Origin: Phoronis australis
Lineage: Eukaryota; Phoronida; Phoronidae
DNA length: 64,000 nucleotides
NCBI GenBank assembly: GCA_002633005.1
Contig: NMRA01000106.1
Coordinates: 353,655 to 417,654 of the forward strand
Reading direction: 5' to 3'
A program made the position numbers and the translations under genes. A model generated the notes under the pieces. That model was given only the letters and a program-made list of their open reading frames with translations. It searched no databases and was not told the DNA's origin. The number at the start of each line of letters is the position of its first letter. Position 1 is the stretch's first letter. This document shows positions 23,830 to 35,639 of the stretch, piece after piece.

Positions 23830-26800
23830 CTGAAACGACGGGAATGCAACTTAGCTTTGTGGCAAGGGCAACTGTCGAGAAATTGACGTTAATACCCAGA
23901 GTTCACATGCTGTATGGATCAGAAAGCACATCAGACGTCTGATCCGCTCTCTGAGAAATTAAAATGAGAAAGGTAGTCAGACATCCGCTCTATCTTGTTG
24001 TCGTCGGAACCCAAGTCGGGCATATACTAGCCTCCTTGCCATGAGGAGCCTACGTTCCAATGACGTGATTAGTGGTTAGGTTCTGCGAGCCTGTGGTGAT
24101 TGGCAAGAATAAGCATGTTGCACATAAATACAATGTTAATTACTCATGCAATCCTTCGTAAACGCTCATTTTAAGCGCCCAGACGTTTTTCTGATCAGAC
24201 TTCCAATCGTTCTATCTGCCCCCATGAAAATTTCATACGGTTCAAGTTTAATAAGTGCTTTACACTGCACGTGCGTGTATTGTTAAACACATTTTTTCAG
24301 GTAAGAGGCTGAGGAGCGCTGGCGTCTAAGTGTTTGACGAATACAACTATTAATTAAAATTTCTTGGTCTATTTACACCGACCTCTTGTCTATTTACACT
24401 GTCACGACGTTTCGGTCGGTCTATTCTCCGGCCATCGTCAGGTGTTCCTGCGTTCTTAAAAGAAGAACGGATATGTGGTACACCCATCATGGTGTGGTTT
24501 TTTGTCCAAGGCAGGATTTGAACCCTCGACTTCTGAAACTACAAATAATTTGAGTCCAGCACCTTAACCACGCAGGAACACCTGACGATGGCCGGAGAAT
24601 AGACGGACCGAAACGTTGTGACACTGTAAATAGACAAGAGGTCGGTGTAAACAGACCAAGAGATTTAAATAATAGTTGTAATACGCCACCACCTCAGAGC
24701 GGTTTTAAAAGGTCGTTTGAAGAATAATTATAATTATAAAGAATTTGGAAACCACCAAAAGATGTCAAATGTTTGTGTTCAGTAACCAGACAGATACAAT
24801 ACAAATTGACATGGAACTAGTCGTTTGAGACAAACGCATTATAATTAAGATTTAGGGGGTGTTATTTCGTGGTAAATTTGTCTTAATGAATCTTTCTTCG
24901 AAACTGATAGCGGACGATTCTTGTTTAAGCAGACCCTTCGGAGTAAACGTTTCTCAAACTTTGGGCGTCTTTTTAAGGTTTGGTGATGTCATGTTTGATT
25001 TTATAGGAAATTGTTAGCCCTTGTTAGTCTTTTTTGCGTAGTTTTCCGTAATACTTTCCTCGAAGCTTCCCGCACTTTTATGAACAAAGCCAACATTGTC
25101 GCACATTTGAGTATGGGTGACTAGAGATATCAGCACCTGACGGATGTATATAGACGTCACATACACAAAGGATTTGGGAATGGTGTTCATGGAAAACATT
25201 GGTTTAACACTGGTTTCCCAAAATTAAAGGTACCTATGCGATAGACATTTAACGAAAGTTGTTCTAACTAATAGATAAGAGATTCGAAACCTGACTTCAG
25301 CAAATTTGCGCAATATTTATGCTCCTTTGAAAACTAATTTACAGTTGAAATATAGTGCTTTTTCCTTTGTCGATCGATGCATCGTGCTCAGGTGTTACAC
25401 GGGATTTGTATAAAGATAAAGGTCTGGATGAAATCTGAAAACGACGAAGCACCAATCTACGTCCATTTCACTAATATAAAGGTTTTAACCATTCAGGTTG
25501 ACATCTTGCCTTATTGGAAACGGGTTTCGCTTATGACAGTTTTTGTTTTTCTAATTACCAGTTTGTCGTAGCTCTACAATCATGTGAGCCAATTTGGGAA
25601 AAATTTGTACGATATTTGTTAACTCGCATAGCTATAGTGTACATTTTTTATTGTGTTTTTAAGTGTGTGACAATGGCGTAATAGCTGATTGTCGAAAGAG
25701 CCCCGCCATATTGAAAAGCACTAACCTGTTAGACAGCGATCAGGTCTTTGGTGGACATGCGTTCAGCGCTATCTACAGATCCCATGTAATGGGAACGGGT
25801 GGTTTCAGCCTAGTGGTATAAGCAGCGTTCTAACACCTTCCCTGCCACTGTAATGTGGAAAAATCTCCGCTACTGAGTGGTGGAATGTACCAATGCTTTA
25901 CAAAAAGGCGAACCTTTTGAAATATCAATTGGTATGTAGAAAATGAATCTCTGTCCACCAAATCTGTGTTGGGATCAAGCGGAAGCTCAGTGTACTTTCG
26001 TGACCTCATTATTCTAGAGAGCGCCAATACAAAAATCCCCGTATTTTATTGTGACACTGATAGTACACGCGCGTCCCTCAGGTGATACAATGTACACCAG
26101 TTGAGAACGAAAAATACTTTTCTCGCCTGAAGCATTTAAATAGATGCTTGCGAAGTTCCTTGGGAAGCACCATACTATTTTTACCGAAGGAGAATTGTGA
26201 TAACCACCCTTTTGGAGAGTCGAACAAACGTTTCGAGTTCTTTTCAACTTATTTACATTTTTTCTTTTTTGCACTCACCCACGTACACTCACATTCAACC
26301 AAAACAAAACAAAAGCACTTAAATAATAATCTAAGGGACCCGTCTTTCATCCAACAAGGGCAACTGTGAAAAAATGAGCTTTTCAACGTTACAGTATTCT
26401 AATACTTCCGTTTTGAACTTGACTAAACAAGGTTTGAGGATATTAAGATTTTGTTTGTATATATGAAATTTACCAAGGCACAAAAGAGGGATTTAAGTTA
26501 TAGGCATACTGAATTTACCAACAAGTACGTCAATGCAACTAAGATTTAGAGATATATCCATGAATCAATCTTAGACCAAAAAAGGATGTAAAATTACAAT
26601 TCCAGATTTTTTTGCCAAATCTTTGGACCTGCTAAGCAAAAGCTACATCAAACAGAATCCAAGACGCCAATTTTAAAGAAAATCTGTTAGTGCCTACATA
26701 ATCTGTGTGCTATCTGAAACTGGAACCACCGAAGTCAAAGCAAAGTCAGAAGTACCACCTACAGATGAAACGCGTGCCGCCTTCTCACGAGACGGTATTA

Positions 26801-29800
26801 GGTTGCCAACTGTCTTCATACTTAGGTTTTCTTTAAATTTTTGGGTGTAAATTGGTCAAGTGACTTTTTGACGAGAAATTGCAACTGGGTTAAATTTTGT
26901 GCAGTACAGAAGATTAATAGCACAGTTCAGTTTTTGTGTAACTACAGACATTTTGTCGAAATGACTCTCGAAAGTCAAAAAAATAAAGTGAATTTTGTCG
27001 AAAAGCTATAACTTGCACTAACAGATTGATAGGAGAAAAAATTCAAAGTACGCATTATAAGATTGCAAAGAAATACTTTGAAAGCCGTCACGTATGCCCG
27101 TCTTTGGGAATTTGGCTGTGATAACCAGCGCATCTGAGCAGCACGTCCGATATCAATTCAGTTCGTATTCTAAACTTGAAGTACATGTAGCCATCGCCTA
27201 TGATTCGTTGTTTGAAAACTCCATTGAAAGCCCAAGCGCTTCTCAGTATTCTACTTATGTGTATTGCACTAGTACACCTTGATCTGTTAATGCTACTAAT
27301 GAGATACGTACAATCACTGCTGTGGCTCCTCTTCACGTCAATGCCCGCAGGATACGAATCATCGGGACCGGGTATACCTAAGGTTGTGTTTATTTATAAC
27401 TTCGACACCTTAAAAAATCTACGGTAAGAACGCGTCGTTGAACAATCAAAAATATAATGAAGTACCGGGCACACGGAAGAAAACAGTGTTGCGTAAAATA
27501 CGATTGTAAGCTTCACGAAGTCGTTATTGATTAAAAAAAACATCCACACGGAAAGATGGCAACAATGCTAACGATGCTAACGAAATGACTGCAAATTTCT
27601 CATTAGTAATAGATACTCTAAGAACTCGCCCCCGCCGGTGACTAAGTGTGCAGTTGAAACAGGTTATATAAGTTCTTTGTTGTGTTAATAACAATCGTAC
27701 TTTGAATGTTCCAATACAATGAGCCTTAGGGAATAAATTTTATTAATCCCCTCGGAAAGGACGACAGAACTGGCATGTTCGTGTACATGTATTGTGAGGA
27801 GATCTGAAGCACTCCTGCAGGCATTTAGCGCCAACTTCGTACGCAGGCAATCAGCATATTTTTAATTTAGGAAATAGATTCGTGAAAAGCCTGTGCATAC
27901 ATTTCGTGTTGATAGTGTTGATATTCTAGCATGATCTGTATGAGTTTTGATATTAGGTTGCCGTCATCGGTTTATGTTTTATCATTACGTACAACTGTAT
28001 GGTCATTGCCTCTTTGGAGTTGTCATTCTGCTGATAAGAGGATAGTGTTTCCTTACACTTTATTTTTTCTATACACACGTACATACACCTTGGCCGGGTT
28101 ATCTGATAAGCGACGTGGGAGTCATATCGATGTACAAAATGATGGTAGAGCGACGCACAGTGTACGCAAGGAAAATTTAATTAAAATCGCTGCTGATAAT
28201 CGTTTCAGTTGTGTTACCTCGTATTTGTAGTCTCGCCGGGCTTGTAGGGATTGCGGCCCAGCAGTGTGAACAAACTGGGCCATGATATGAACAACCTGCT
28301 CCGTCGCCGGCCAGACATTGTGTGGTCAAAGAATTGTGCAGGTTTTGGTATCACACAGTCCGTAATTTTGTTCGCTCAGCAAATTGCTGAAAATGCTGAT
28401 AATTGCAAATCATAGTACATGTAATTAGTCAAAGATCCACGATGAAACAATTGCCAATATCGCCAATTCAGTCTGTCAGGTTCTCTTAATCACCGCTGAC
28501 ATGACAACAGAAGTAAATTGAAACTTTGATCATATTCATTATTTACCCATTGTCCTTTCTGTGAACTTTAAGTGATATTGTTTTTTCTAAAGGTACAGAT
28601 TGCTTAGCTTATACGGTGGTGTGTACTCGAGAAAAGTCGTTAGTTTGTCGTGATCTCACCAAAGTCTTGTCGCGTGTGATCGCCTTTTCGTGTACATACA
28701 CAACATTGTGATCAGCGCTGCGCATACCGGCTGCGCATGCGTATTGAAAAGAACAAACCACCTTCATTGCATTATTTTTAGACTATGGGAACATGTTAAA
28801 CAGCAATGGTTTTCATACAAATGCAAATAAGCTGTACAAGGTGCATGTTAATTATACATGTACACCGATAAATACACAAAACGTGCCGAGAGTGGCACAT
28901 ATGAAATACCGGTAATATCCCACGAGGCAATATTCTGCGTATCGACCGAGAATGGATGCATGTTGAGTATTATTTATTCTGCTCTAACTATATTACTTTA
29001 AATAGTTTGGGGGAAACTTGATGATCAAGTAGGCTACTGCTGTCGATATTGACCGATTTTTTTGTACTTTCCATGTCAGCGTATAGAGAGCACTGTACAA
29101 AGTAGTCCCGGGAGTGCAATTCGGAAAACAATACTACGTGGCCGCATTGCACACATCTCAAGTTATTCAGCCCCTATGCTATAAACCTAAAAGTGTCATA
29201 TTCCACACCCATTCACCCATTGATGAAATAAAGCTATTACGCACAAATCTACATTTTTTAAAGATTTAGTTGACGATATCGCTGTACTGGTACACTGAAA
29301 ATAAATTTAATTTAAATAGGCTATTCAATAGCGAACATTTTGGTAATCTCAAACGCCATTGTGCAGAAAATCCGCACTAATTAATGAAATTTCATTAAGG
29401 TCAGAAGAATCACGCAAACTTCTTAAGTGGTTAAAATTAAAGCCTATGGCAGACATGTCCTAGTTTCATGAGATAACTCATATACGTGTAAAAAATCGAA
29501 AAAATAATGTCACGTTTTTGCTGAGAGTACACGTACAGGTGTTAGTATATTTCAATCTAGATTAGTAACGGTTCTCCAGTATGTTGTGCATAATTTGCAG
29601 GGAAATGTGTCCGTGATAGGATGCATTTTCTGTAATGAAATCGTAGGATTACGGTTTCCCTGTAATCTAGACCTCGACAATTAAGAGCTAACCGAAGACG
29701 TGGAACATAAGGAAATTGATCCATAAGGTAATTTAGTATATGACTTTGTGACATACAATGATAATGGTCATGCCAAAGAACTTTAAGGAAATGCATATTT

Positions 29801-32800
29801 CTCCATAACAAAAGTTCCATTGTCTGCTTTAACATTCAAATGGCATGAAACTGAAATAATATTACGTGTACGAGCACGAGCACCCTGGCACCTGATTATA
29901 TATATACATGTATATCAGAATCATTTCTGAGTTTGCGAAGAACTGGTTGAGAAGATATCGGGCGCAAAAATGACCACGACTAGTCACCTTGTAGAGCTTA
30001 GTTTCAAGGGTTGCCAAATCGACAGTTCTTTCAAAAACCGGAATCACTTCCATTTGACTATGGAACATCTTGAAACCAATTCCCTGGCGGTGAGTGGTGT
30101 AATTTACACGTGGATTTTTGTTATGTCTGCGGGTTTGTACCCGCTTAACCTGCATTGTTTTGTAAAGTATTCAACAGAAAATTTGAGGGTTATAGTGTCA
30201 ACAATTGTCAGAATGTCATGTTCCATACATGAGTGAGAACGCTACTGACTTTATTGTGCAGTGAAGCTGGCATTTCCTGTATCTGCTTTGAAAAATAAAT
30301 CTCGGTGGACAAGTTGGCAGCGGCACGTACAAGAAACAAGTGCAATTTGAACTTTTGGTAACATTGACTTTAAGCTGGCCGATTGTTTTTCTCTACAGTA
30401 GCGGATCTAGGATACCATAAGGGGGGGCAACATGTTTCCTCGGGGAATTGGGCAAAGCGCGATTGTATGTGCACAGGCAGCCCGAAAGTTGCGGGCGCCT
30501 GGGAGGTAGACATTCCTCCCCTTTCTGATCAATGACTATACGTCTGTGGATTTACAACTCCAGTTCTTAACAGAGTGGAATGTTTTTGTCTTGCACTTTT
30601 CAAAACTGAACAAAAATTAACGTTCGTAACGTCAATTTCACCAGCCTCTCATAAACAAAAGCTTTACGCCACATTCGCTTGGTTTTCATTCTCTGTTTTA
30701 ATTTTACATGAAACTGCAGTTGTTTTATAGCATCCAATACACCTAAACACAAACTGTTGGTTTAAGCGTCGTTGTAATCGGTTTGGAAGCCTTAGCATTC
30801 AAGCTAACATCGGGAGCGTCTCAAACAGGAACAAAAAATAACTACAAAAGTGTCTGTCGGATGTCACAAACACAATTAGCGATACCAAATTGCCATTAAA
30901 TTTGACCGCACTTTTTACATACTCAGATTTGAGCTTTCGAAGACATTTCAATCGACACAACCCTAAAACATAGAGTGCTGTGGGATCTTGTCAATGAATG
31001 ACTGCAAAGCGGGGCCCTGGTCCTTTTTCTTGCGTTGATGTACTTGGTTTGCTTAATTAAAAATCCAGCTTTGAAAGCGTAAGTTCATGTCATGAGACTT
31101 TTACTATGACTGCAAGTTGAAACGGACATGGACCGGCATGAGGCCCCGTGCCCCGATTTGTTTCGTGTCCTATGTGGTTGATACGGCTCTGGTGGCAATG
31201 ACGGTATCAAGTCCGATGTTTACACATTTCAAAAGCTTTTATGTCGGATAACGACTTCCCATGGGGTTTAAATCTGCATGAACTGGCTCAAGATCGGTTT
31301 GTAAAAAACAGAAATTGGTGTAAGAACACGATGTGAGATGGCGGATGCGTGATAGTGAATATGCTACAATTCAGTAGAAGGAAAATATTTTCCAGAGCCT
31401 GTACGACTTTCAGATATATATTTTGCTTACTTAAACAAACACTCGTTAAATTGTAAACAATACGTTTTGCCTGAACCTGATGGCTCTTTTCTGTATGAAC
31501 TGTCAGAAAACTGGCCTCTTAAGCGACTACTGTAGTAAGGATGTCTCATGTACCAATGGCCATGTTCTACTAAACGCAGGGTGTATTTTCGAGTGTATGT
31601 ACAAGCGTTGCATCCTTGTTAATTTCCTTCAGCCCTACACCCATTCGCAATATACTTAAACTAACGTTGGTGTGCTTTTGTCAACTTTTTTCAAACAGTA
31701 TTTACTAAAGAAATCCGTGGCCTACTTTGATCTGCTCAAACGCAATTGTAATTGGTGAGTGAACTACTTTTTCGAAAGCTTTTTAGCGCGATAGAAGTAA
31801 GATAACATACTCTTAGGTGTTGGATTACGTATTGAATGTTGGTAGATAGCATTTCCCCTTTGTTTTTGACTTCAAACTTGCTGAATAGTCTTTAAGAAGG
31901 GGTCGTGGTTTGAGAAGGCCGAGGGTATTGTGCCTTCTGCTCTAAAGATGACCTCAGCTCGTCCTAGTTTGCTCAAGGTGGTTTTGTGCGTGATATATAC
32001 ATGTACGATGACCTAACGTGAAAAGCCAATTCACAGCTCCTGGTCTCAAGAAATAACAATCTTAGTTCTTCCGAAGTCCTGGATCATCTTTAATTCAACT
32101 AAGGAGTAATCTGAGACTAAATTTTGCGGATAAGTGGTCGAAATCAACAGTTGGTTTTTTTGAAGAAAGGTCTGTTTACTGTGGCTTTTGCAGACTATAA
32201 AAACATAAGGTAATGGAAATCTCATAATGGAAATCCGGACTCATAGCATGAAACAAGGAGACGATGTCAGACAAACGAGATAGGAAGACTGTGAGGTTTT
32301 CCTGAAACACACGGTGAGTGCAAAGTCGCTGGCAAAAGCTTCCGACTCAGTCGTCAGCGAATCGAGGATTTCTTAAATAAGTTTGTAAATCGTACAAAAC
32401 TGGTCAGGTTGCACGTGAAATTTCATTATTAGCGTTTCAGAGAAAATATCTTTAAATCAAATAAAACATGTGAATTAAAATATGGTTTCACAGTCGAGTA
32501 TGTCTGTTTGAGCTCACCTGTTTTGCTGGCTGGTTATAAAGACACGTTTTATAGTCAATTGATGATTTTAAGTGCTCTTAAGCAGTGAATTAAAACACAT
32601 GTGCATAAGCACCTCTATTAATGTCACGTATCATGTTGATATAACTTGTTCGTTATATGCCGCCCTGAATCGTGCGAATGTAAGGTGAAACTTGGTAGTC
32701 ATTTTTTGTCATTTAGACTGACTTGCACGTATTTTCTGCTGCATGTCTATGATATCCAGGCTATTGGCATTTTGGCAGATTCATACAATTCGACAAAAAA

Positions 32801-35638
32801 TATGTCCTCGAGGTGAAATAAACTTGATTTAACTGAGATGGCCATTTATGCAAATACATGTATTGATGGTGATATATCCAACGTACCCTTCAACTTTTGT
32901 GCCTTGATATATACCGTCTTTACAAAAAAAAAGAAAAAATCGCAACATTCTATGCCACTTGCAACTTAAGACATATGAATTTGCTACATGTACCAAGTGA
33001 GCTGGTTCATTAGTTTGACCGTATGTGTACGCTGTGCCAGATCATAGACCGTAGACCATGGTCTACGATCTACATGTATGATCTGGCACAGCGTTCACAT
33101 GGCAGGAATATGCACGATTGAAGTGGTGACGTACAGCCTCAAGAAGAACGTGGAACATGTAAGTAAGCCCTTCAGCGAGGCTGATCATTTAATTCTCAAA
33201 TGGCATACTGCCGCAGTCTGAATTCTTCGAATTGACGTAGCAATTTAACTGTTCATATTTTGCCTGGAGAAAAAATCTTGGTTGGAAAATGTTTGCAAAT
33301 TTATGTTTATCTCAATGTTAAAGCCCTCTTTGGGTCTATGTTACGTCATGTTTTGGTCACCCCTTTCTTCCATTGTGTAAAAAAGAGATACATGTGATGA
33401 CCAATAAACACTTGTCTGTCATTAAGACAAAAAGTGTCTCAACCGTTCTGTCACATTTCAGTATTTAAATTCTATATTAGTGCAACACAGGTTTTAAGGG
33501 ACTTAACACCCGTGTAAGAGAAACAATGGGTAAAACTTTCATAACTGGGGAGCCATTACGACATACGTCAGATTTTTAAGTAGCTCAGATACCTCTTTTC
33601 CCAACATTTTGGCGTTAAGAGAAGTGAAATTTATCGTGTCTGAGTGCTTACGGATTCCGTCCCCTGCTCCCATTGAGCAGATGGTGGTCACTGTCCCAGC
33701 ATTGGGACAATGAACCACCCCAGTACTAGGACGATGCACCGCACCAGCACTGGCACGCTGAACGACTGGGCAGGAGTGAAAACTCGGGATTACGAGACGA
33801 GGATGGATCAAGATTGAGTTACCAAGACTCTCAGATTTCTCATGCCTCAAGTTCTCTGGTGACCACTGTCTGACCATTAACCGCGCGTAAGCATTGTGAG
33901 TTGAGATTTGTTCATTAAATTTTTACTTTGTTCAATAACGCTGTGCATTAAAACGTGAGACAGATCTCGTTTCAGTTCTGCGGAGTGTTAACTAAGGTTT
34001 TCTACAGCAGTACGATAGACTTTAAAATTGTGGTAGATATTGTTGCGCCCAATGAAACTTTTAAAAAAGGTAATCCCGGAAATTTGAAATAGAAATTCAA
34101 GGAGTTGGATGGAGAATTTTTGGGAGAGCTCAAGTATTGTTATTCAGAAAATCTAGCATATTAGCTAATTAGTGGAACGGACAGAACCTCTACATCACGC
34201 GTACAAAATGTCTAGCTGTATAAAACTCAGAAAAGTCCAGGTCCATCTTGATTACTGGAGATTTTATGACAATTATATGATTACAATAGCTGTCGCTCAG
34301 TCAGAATACGGGATCTGAAATCGAGACAGTCACTACATCAGCTGTCCCACTGCTAGACGTCATGAAAACGGCGACGCGGGCAAAGTGCAGTGCTAGCCAG
34401 ACCATGCAAGAACAAAGTTATGTATGTGTGTGACAAAAAGGGGAAAAGTCGAAACAATTGTATTAATTCTCTCTCTATAGTAATCTTTTGGGAGGAAAAT
34501 CGCCGTGAAATGAGTTGAGCATTTCTAGAAATGTTTGATAGACAGCCGGGTGGGTTTGCAGTCTTTGAGCAACTGCTGCAGGGTTCTCTGGGACTAAGTT
34601 CGTTTAATTCTGTTCAGCTTTGCGCATTTCATTCATCATGCTTTCCTGTCGACCTTCATGTCAAGGTTGTTAAGTTGATCGTAAAGTGTCCCTTGATGAA
34701 CACGGTGCGCTGGACTTAAAAGAATTGACACTTCGTTATTTCCTCAGACCAAGCTCGCACAATTTCAGGTCACGGCGACTTCTTCTAAACTGAGTTAGGA
34801 AAAAGACCAGACCAATTCTATAACGGTTGGGTGGCATAAATCAAAACTTGTTTTTTACAGAAAACACGAGTTCAACGTCACTTTAAGATAAAATTCCTTT
34901 GAATATATTAAATAAATCTTAATGAGTTAGACAACCATGCAAAATGTGTCACAAACTTTTCTATACGACAGTGAACAACAAATTTCACTCTCAAACAAGT
35001 CACCCAGAGCATAAGCAAGGAAAAGTGAGCTGAGTCAGGCTTGAATAGGTTTATTACCTTTTCCACGATTGTCATAGTTACATTTACACAGTTAGTGGAA
35101 AAGCAGTTTTAAGTACTGCCAACAAAATGGTTGAATGATCAGGTCACAGAAGGAGGTGAGTTAAAACCCTCGACGGAATCACCTCTATCCGTGTGAAGGC
35201 ATGAGAATGAATCGTGTTTCAGCCTGAAAAATATAGTACTTTGACCCTGAATTTAAGCTCCGTGGACCTAATTACATGTTGCAAAAAATAAGCAAGATAA
35301 GTGTATTTTTCTCGCATCGCAGCCAGAGCTTACTGTAGTTGTCAAGTTTAATGTGGTCTTTAGATGGACATCGACTTACCGGTCATTAAGCAGAGTCTTC
35401 TCATTGCCGGAAATGGATTGTTTCCCGATGTATCCAGGATATCAAGTCTGTAGGCTTCGCCACGTATTTTATAGATTTTCCTGTGAAAGTCTTCTATAGT
35501 TGGCGTGTACGTGTCAGTATATTTACTGTGAAGAAATCGTGACACCACGGCAGTCTTTCCAACTTTGGCAGACCCAAGCACAACGAGTCTATAACAGTTA
35601 TTCGCTGGAGCATTCTCGCCTTCGTCCTGCAGATCCAT
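23276..35638 (-). CDS. RASD: Gene span: RASD (Dexras1/Rhes-type) small GTPase, complete
   Basis: Two coding exons (35638-35380 and 23829-23276) join through a GTAAGT donor and TTTCAG acceptor that split a glycine codon, giving 270 residues. Vertebrate RASD1 is 281 and RASD2 266. G1 is GSAKVGKT (22-29), the effector loop is TPTIEDF (45-51), and G3 is DTSGN (69-73). G4 reads NKCE (139-142), where Ras proteins have NKxD. G5 is ETSAKK (167-172). The RASD signature LPTEMSPSLHRRV, a basic stretch with ARRPSIRADLL, and a CAAX box CAIM (267-270) follow. Known of the family: a prenylated Ras-like switch at membranes that modulates G-protein and cAMP signalling. A run of five Lys (124-128) is an insertion relative to vertebrate RASD as I recall it. 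Confidence 0.93.
24340..24681. mobile_element. Fold-back element with roughly 110-bp arms and a tRNA-like loop
   Basis: Left arm 24340-24452 and right arm 24571-24681 are near-perfect inverted copies. They share, for example, GTCTATTTACACCGACCTC and CCATCGTCAGGTGTTCCTGC. The loop between them holds a tRNA-like segment on the minus strand, given as a separate entry. It lies in the RASD intron and has no coding capacity. Confidence 0.8.
24504..24574 (-). repeat. tRNA-like Pol III promoter in the fold-back loop
   Basis: On the minus strand the stretch reads GCGTGGTTAAGGTGCTGGAC (A-box region, 24573-24554) and, about 40 bases on, GGTTCAAATCC (B box, 24522-24512). The spacing suits a class-II-like tRNA with a variable arm, resembling tRNA-Leu or tRNA-Ser. 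The flanking stems are replaced by the element's arms, so it is a derived copy rather than a working tRNA. Confidence 0.6.
30396..30540 (-). repeat. SINE tail copy (truncated)
   Basis: CAGTAGCGGATCTAGGAT followed by a G-run and a GC-rich body matches the tail of the full-length SINE at 39292-39615. The tRNA-like head is missing, so this copy is 5'-truncated. Confidence 0.6.
33024..33099. repeat. Long hairpin (inverted repeat)
   Basis: CGCTGTGCCAGATCAT (33030-33045) is matched perfectly by ATGATCTGGCACAGCG (33078-33093). An inner pair, GTAGACCAT against ATGGTCTAC, lies around 33051-33066. This is a short palindromic element in the RASD intron, probably a MITE-type remnant. Confidence 0.6.
33694..33767. 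repeat. Three imperfect 24-bp tandem repeats
   Basis: Three consecutive units begin CCAGCATTGGGAC, CCAGTACTAGGAC and CCAGCACTGGCAC, each followed by (A/G)ATG or GCTG and AACCAC-like ends. The minus strand is open across them (33877-33539) and would read a Val/Gly-rich repeat. There is no other sign that it is coding. Confidence 0.5.
35380..35638 (-). CDS. RASD: RASD exon 1 (P-loop, effector, G3)
   Basis: Codes for residues 1-86 plus the first base of Gly87. The start Met is followed by an acidic 14-residue N-terminus (DLQDEGENAPANN), shorter than in RASD1, and then CYRLVVLGSAKVGKT. The exon ends inside PAMRRLCLMTG at a consensus GTAAGT donor (35379-35374). Exon 2 resumes with DLFVLVFS, reproducing the family's MTG-D-hydrophobic-VFS junction. 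Confidence 0.93.
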
Positions 35639-35639
35639 A

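Larger units (their letters stand above)
23830..35379 (-). other. RASD: RASD intron (11.5 kb)
   Basis: The single long intron holds a fold-back element (24340-24681), a SINE tail (30396-30540), a hairpin (33024-33099) and a short tandem repeat (33694-33767). Open frames such as 30155-29862 and 26274-26014 (minus) have no recognisable domain. Nothing else can be supported. Confidence 0.7.

Noticed and set aside
24504-24574. Functional tRNA gene
   Set aside because: A and B boxes are present, but there is no acceptor stem; the flanks are the arms of a fold-back element.
29862-30236. Overlapping open frames on both strands in the RASD intron
   Set aside because: About 90-97 codons each, with no domain and no phase-compatible splice sites to RASD.
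33539-33877. 112-codon minus-strand frame with short internal repeats
   Set aside because: The protein repeats only reflect three 24-bp DNA repeats; no start context, domain or splice link to RASD was seen.
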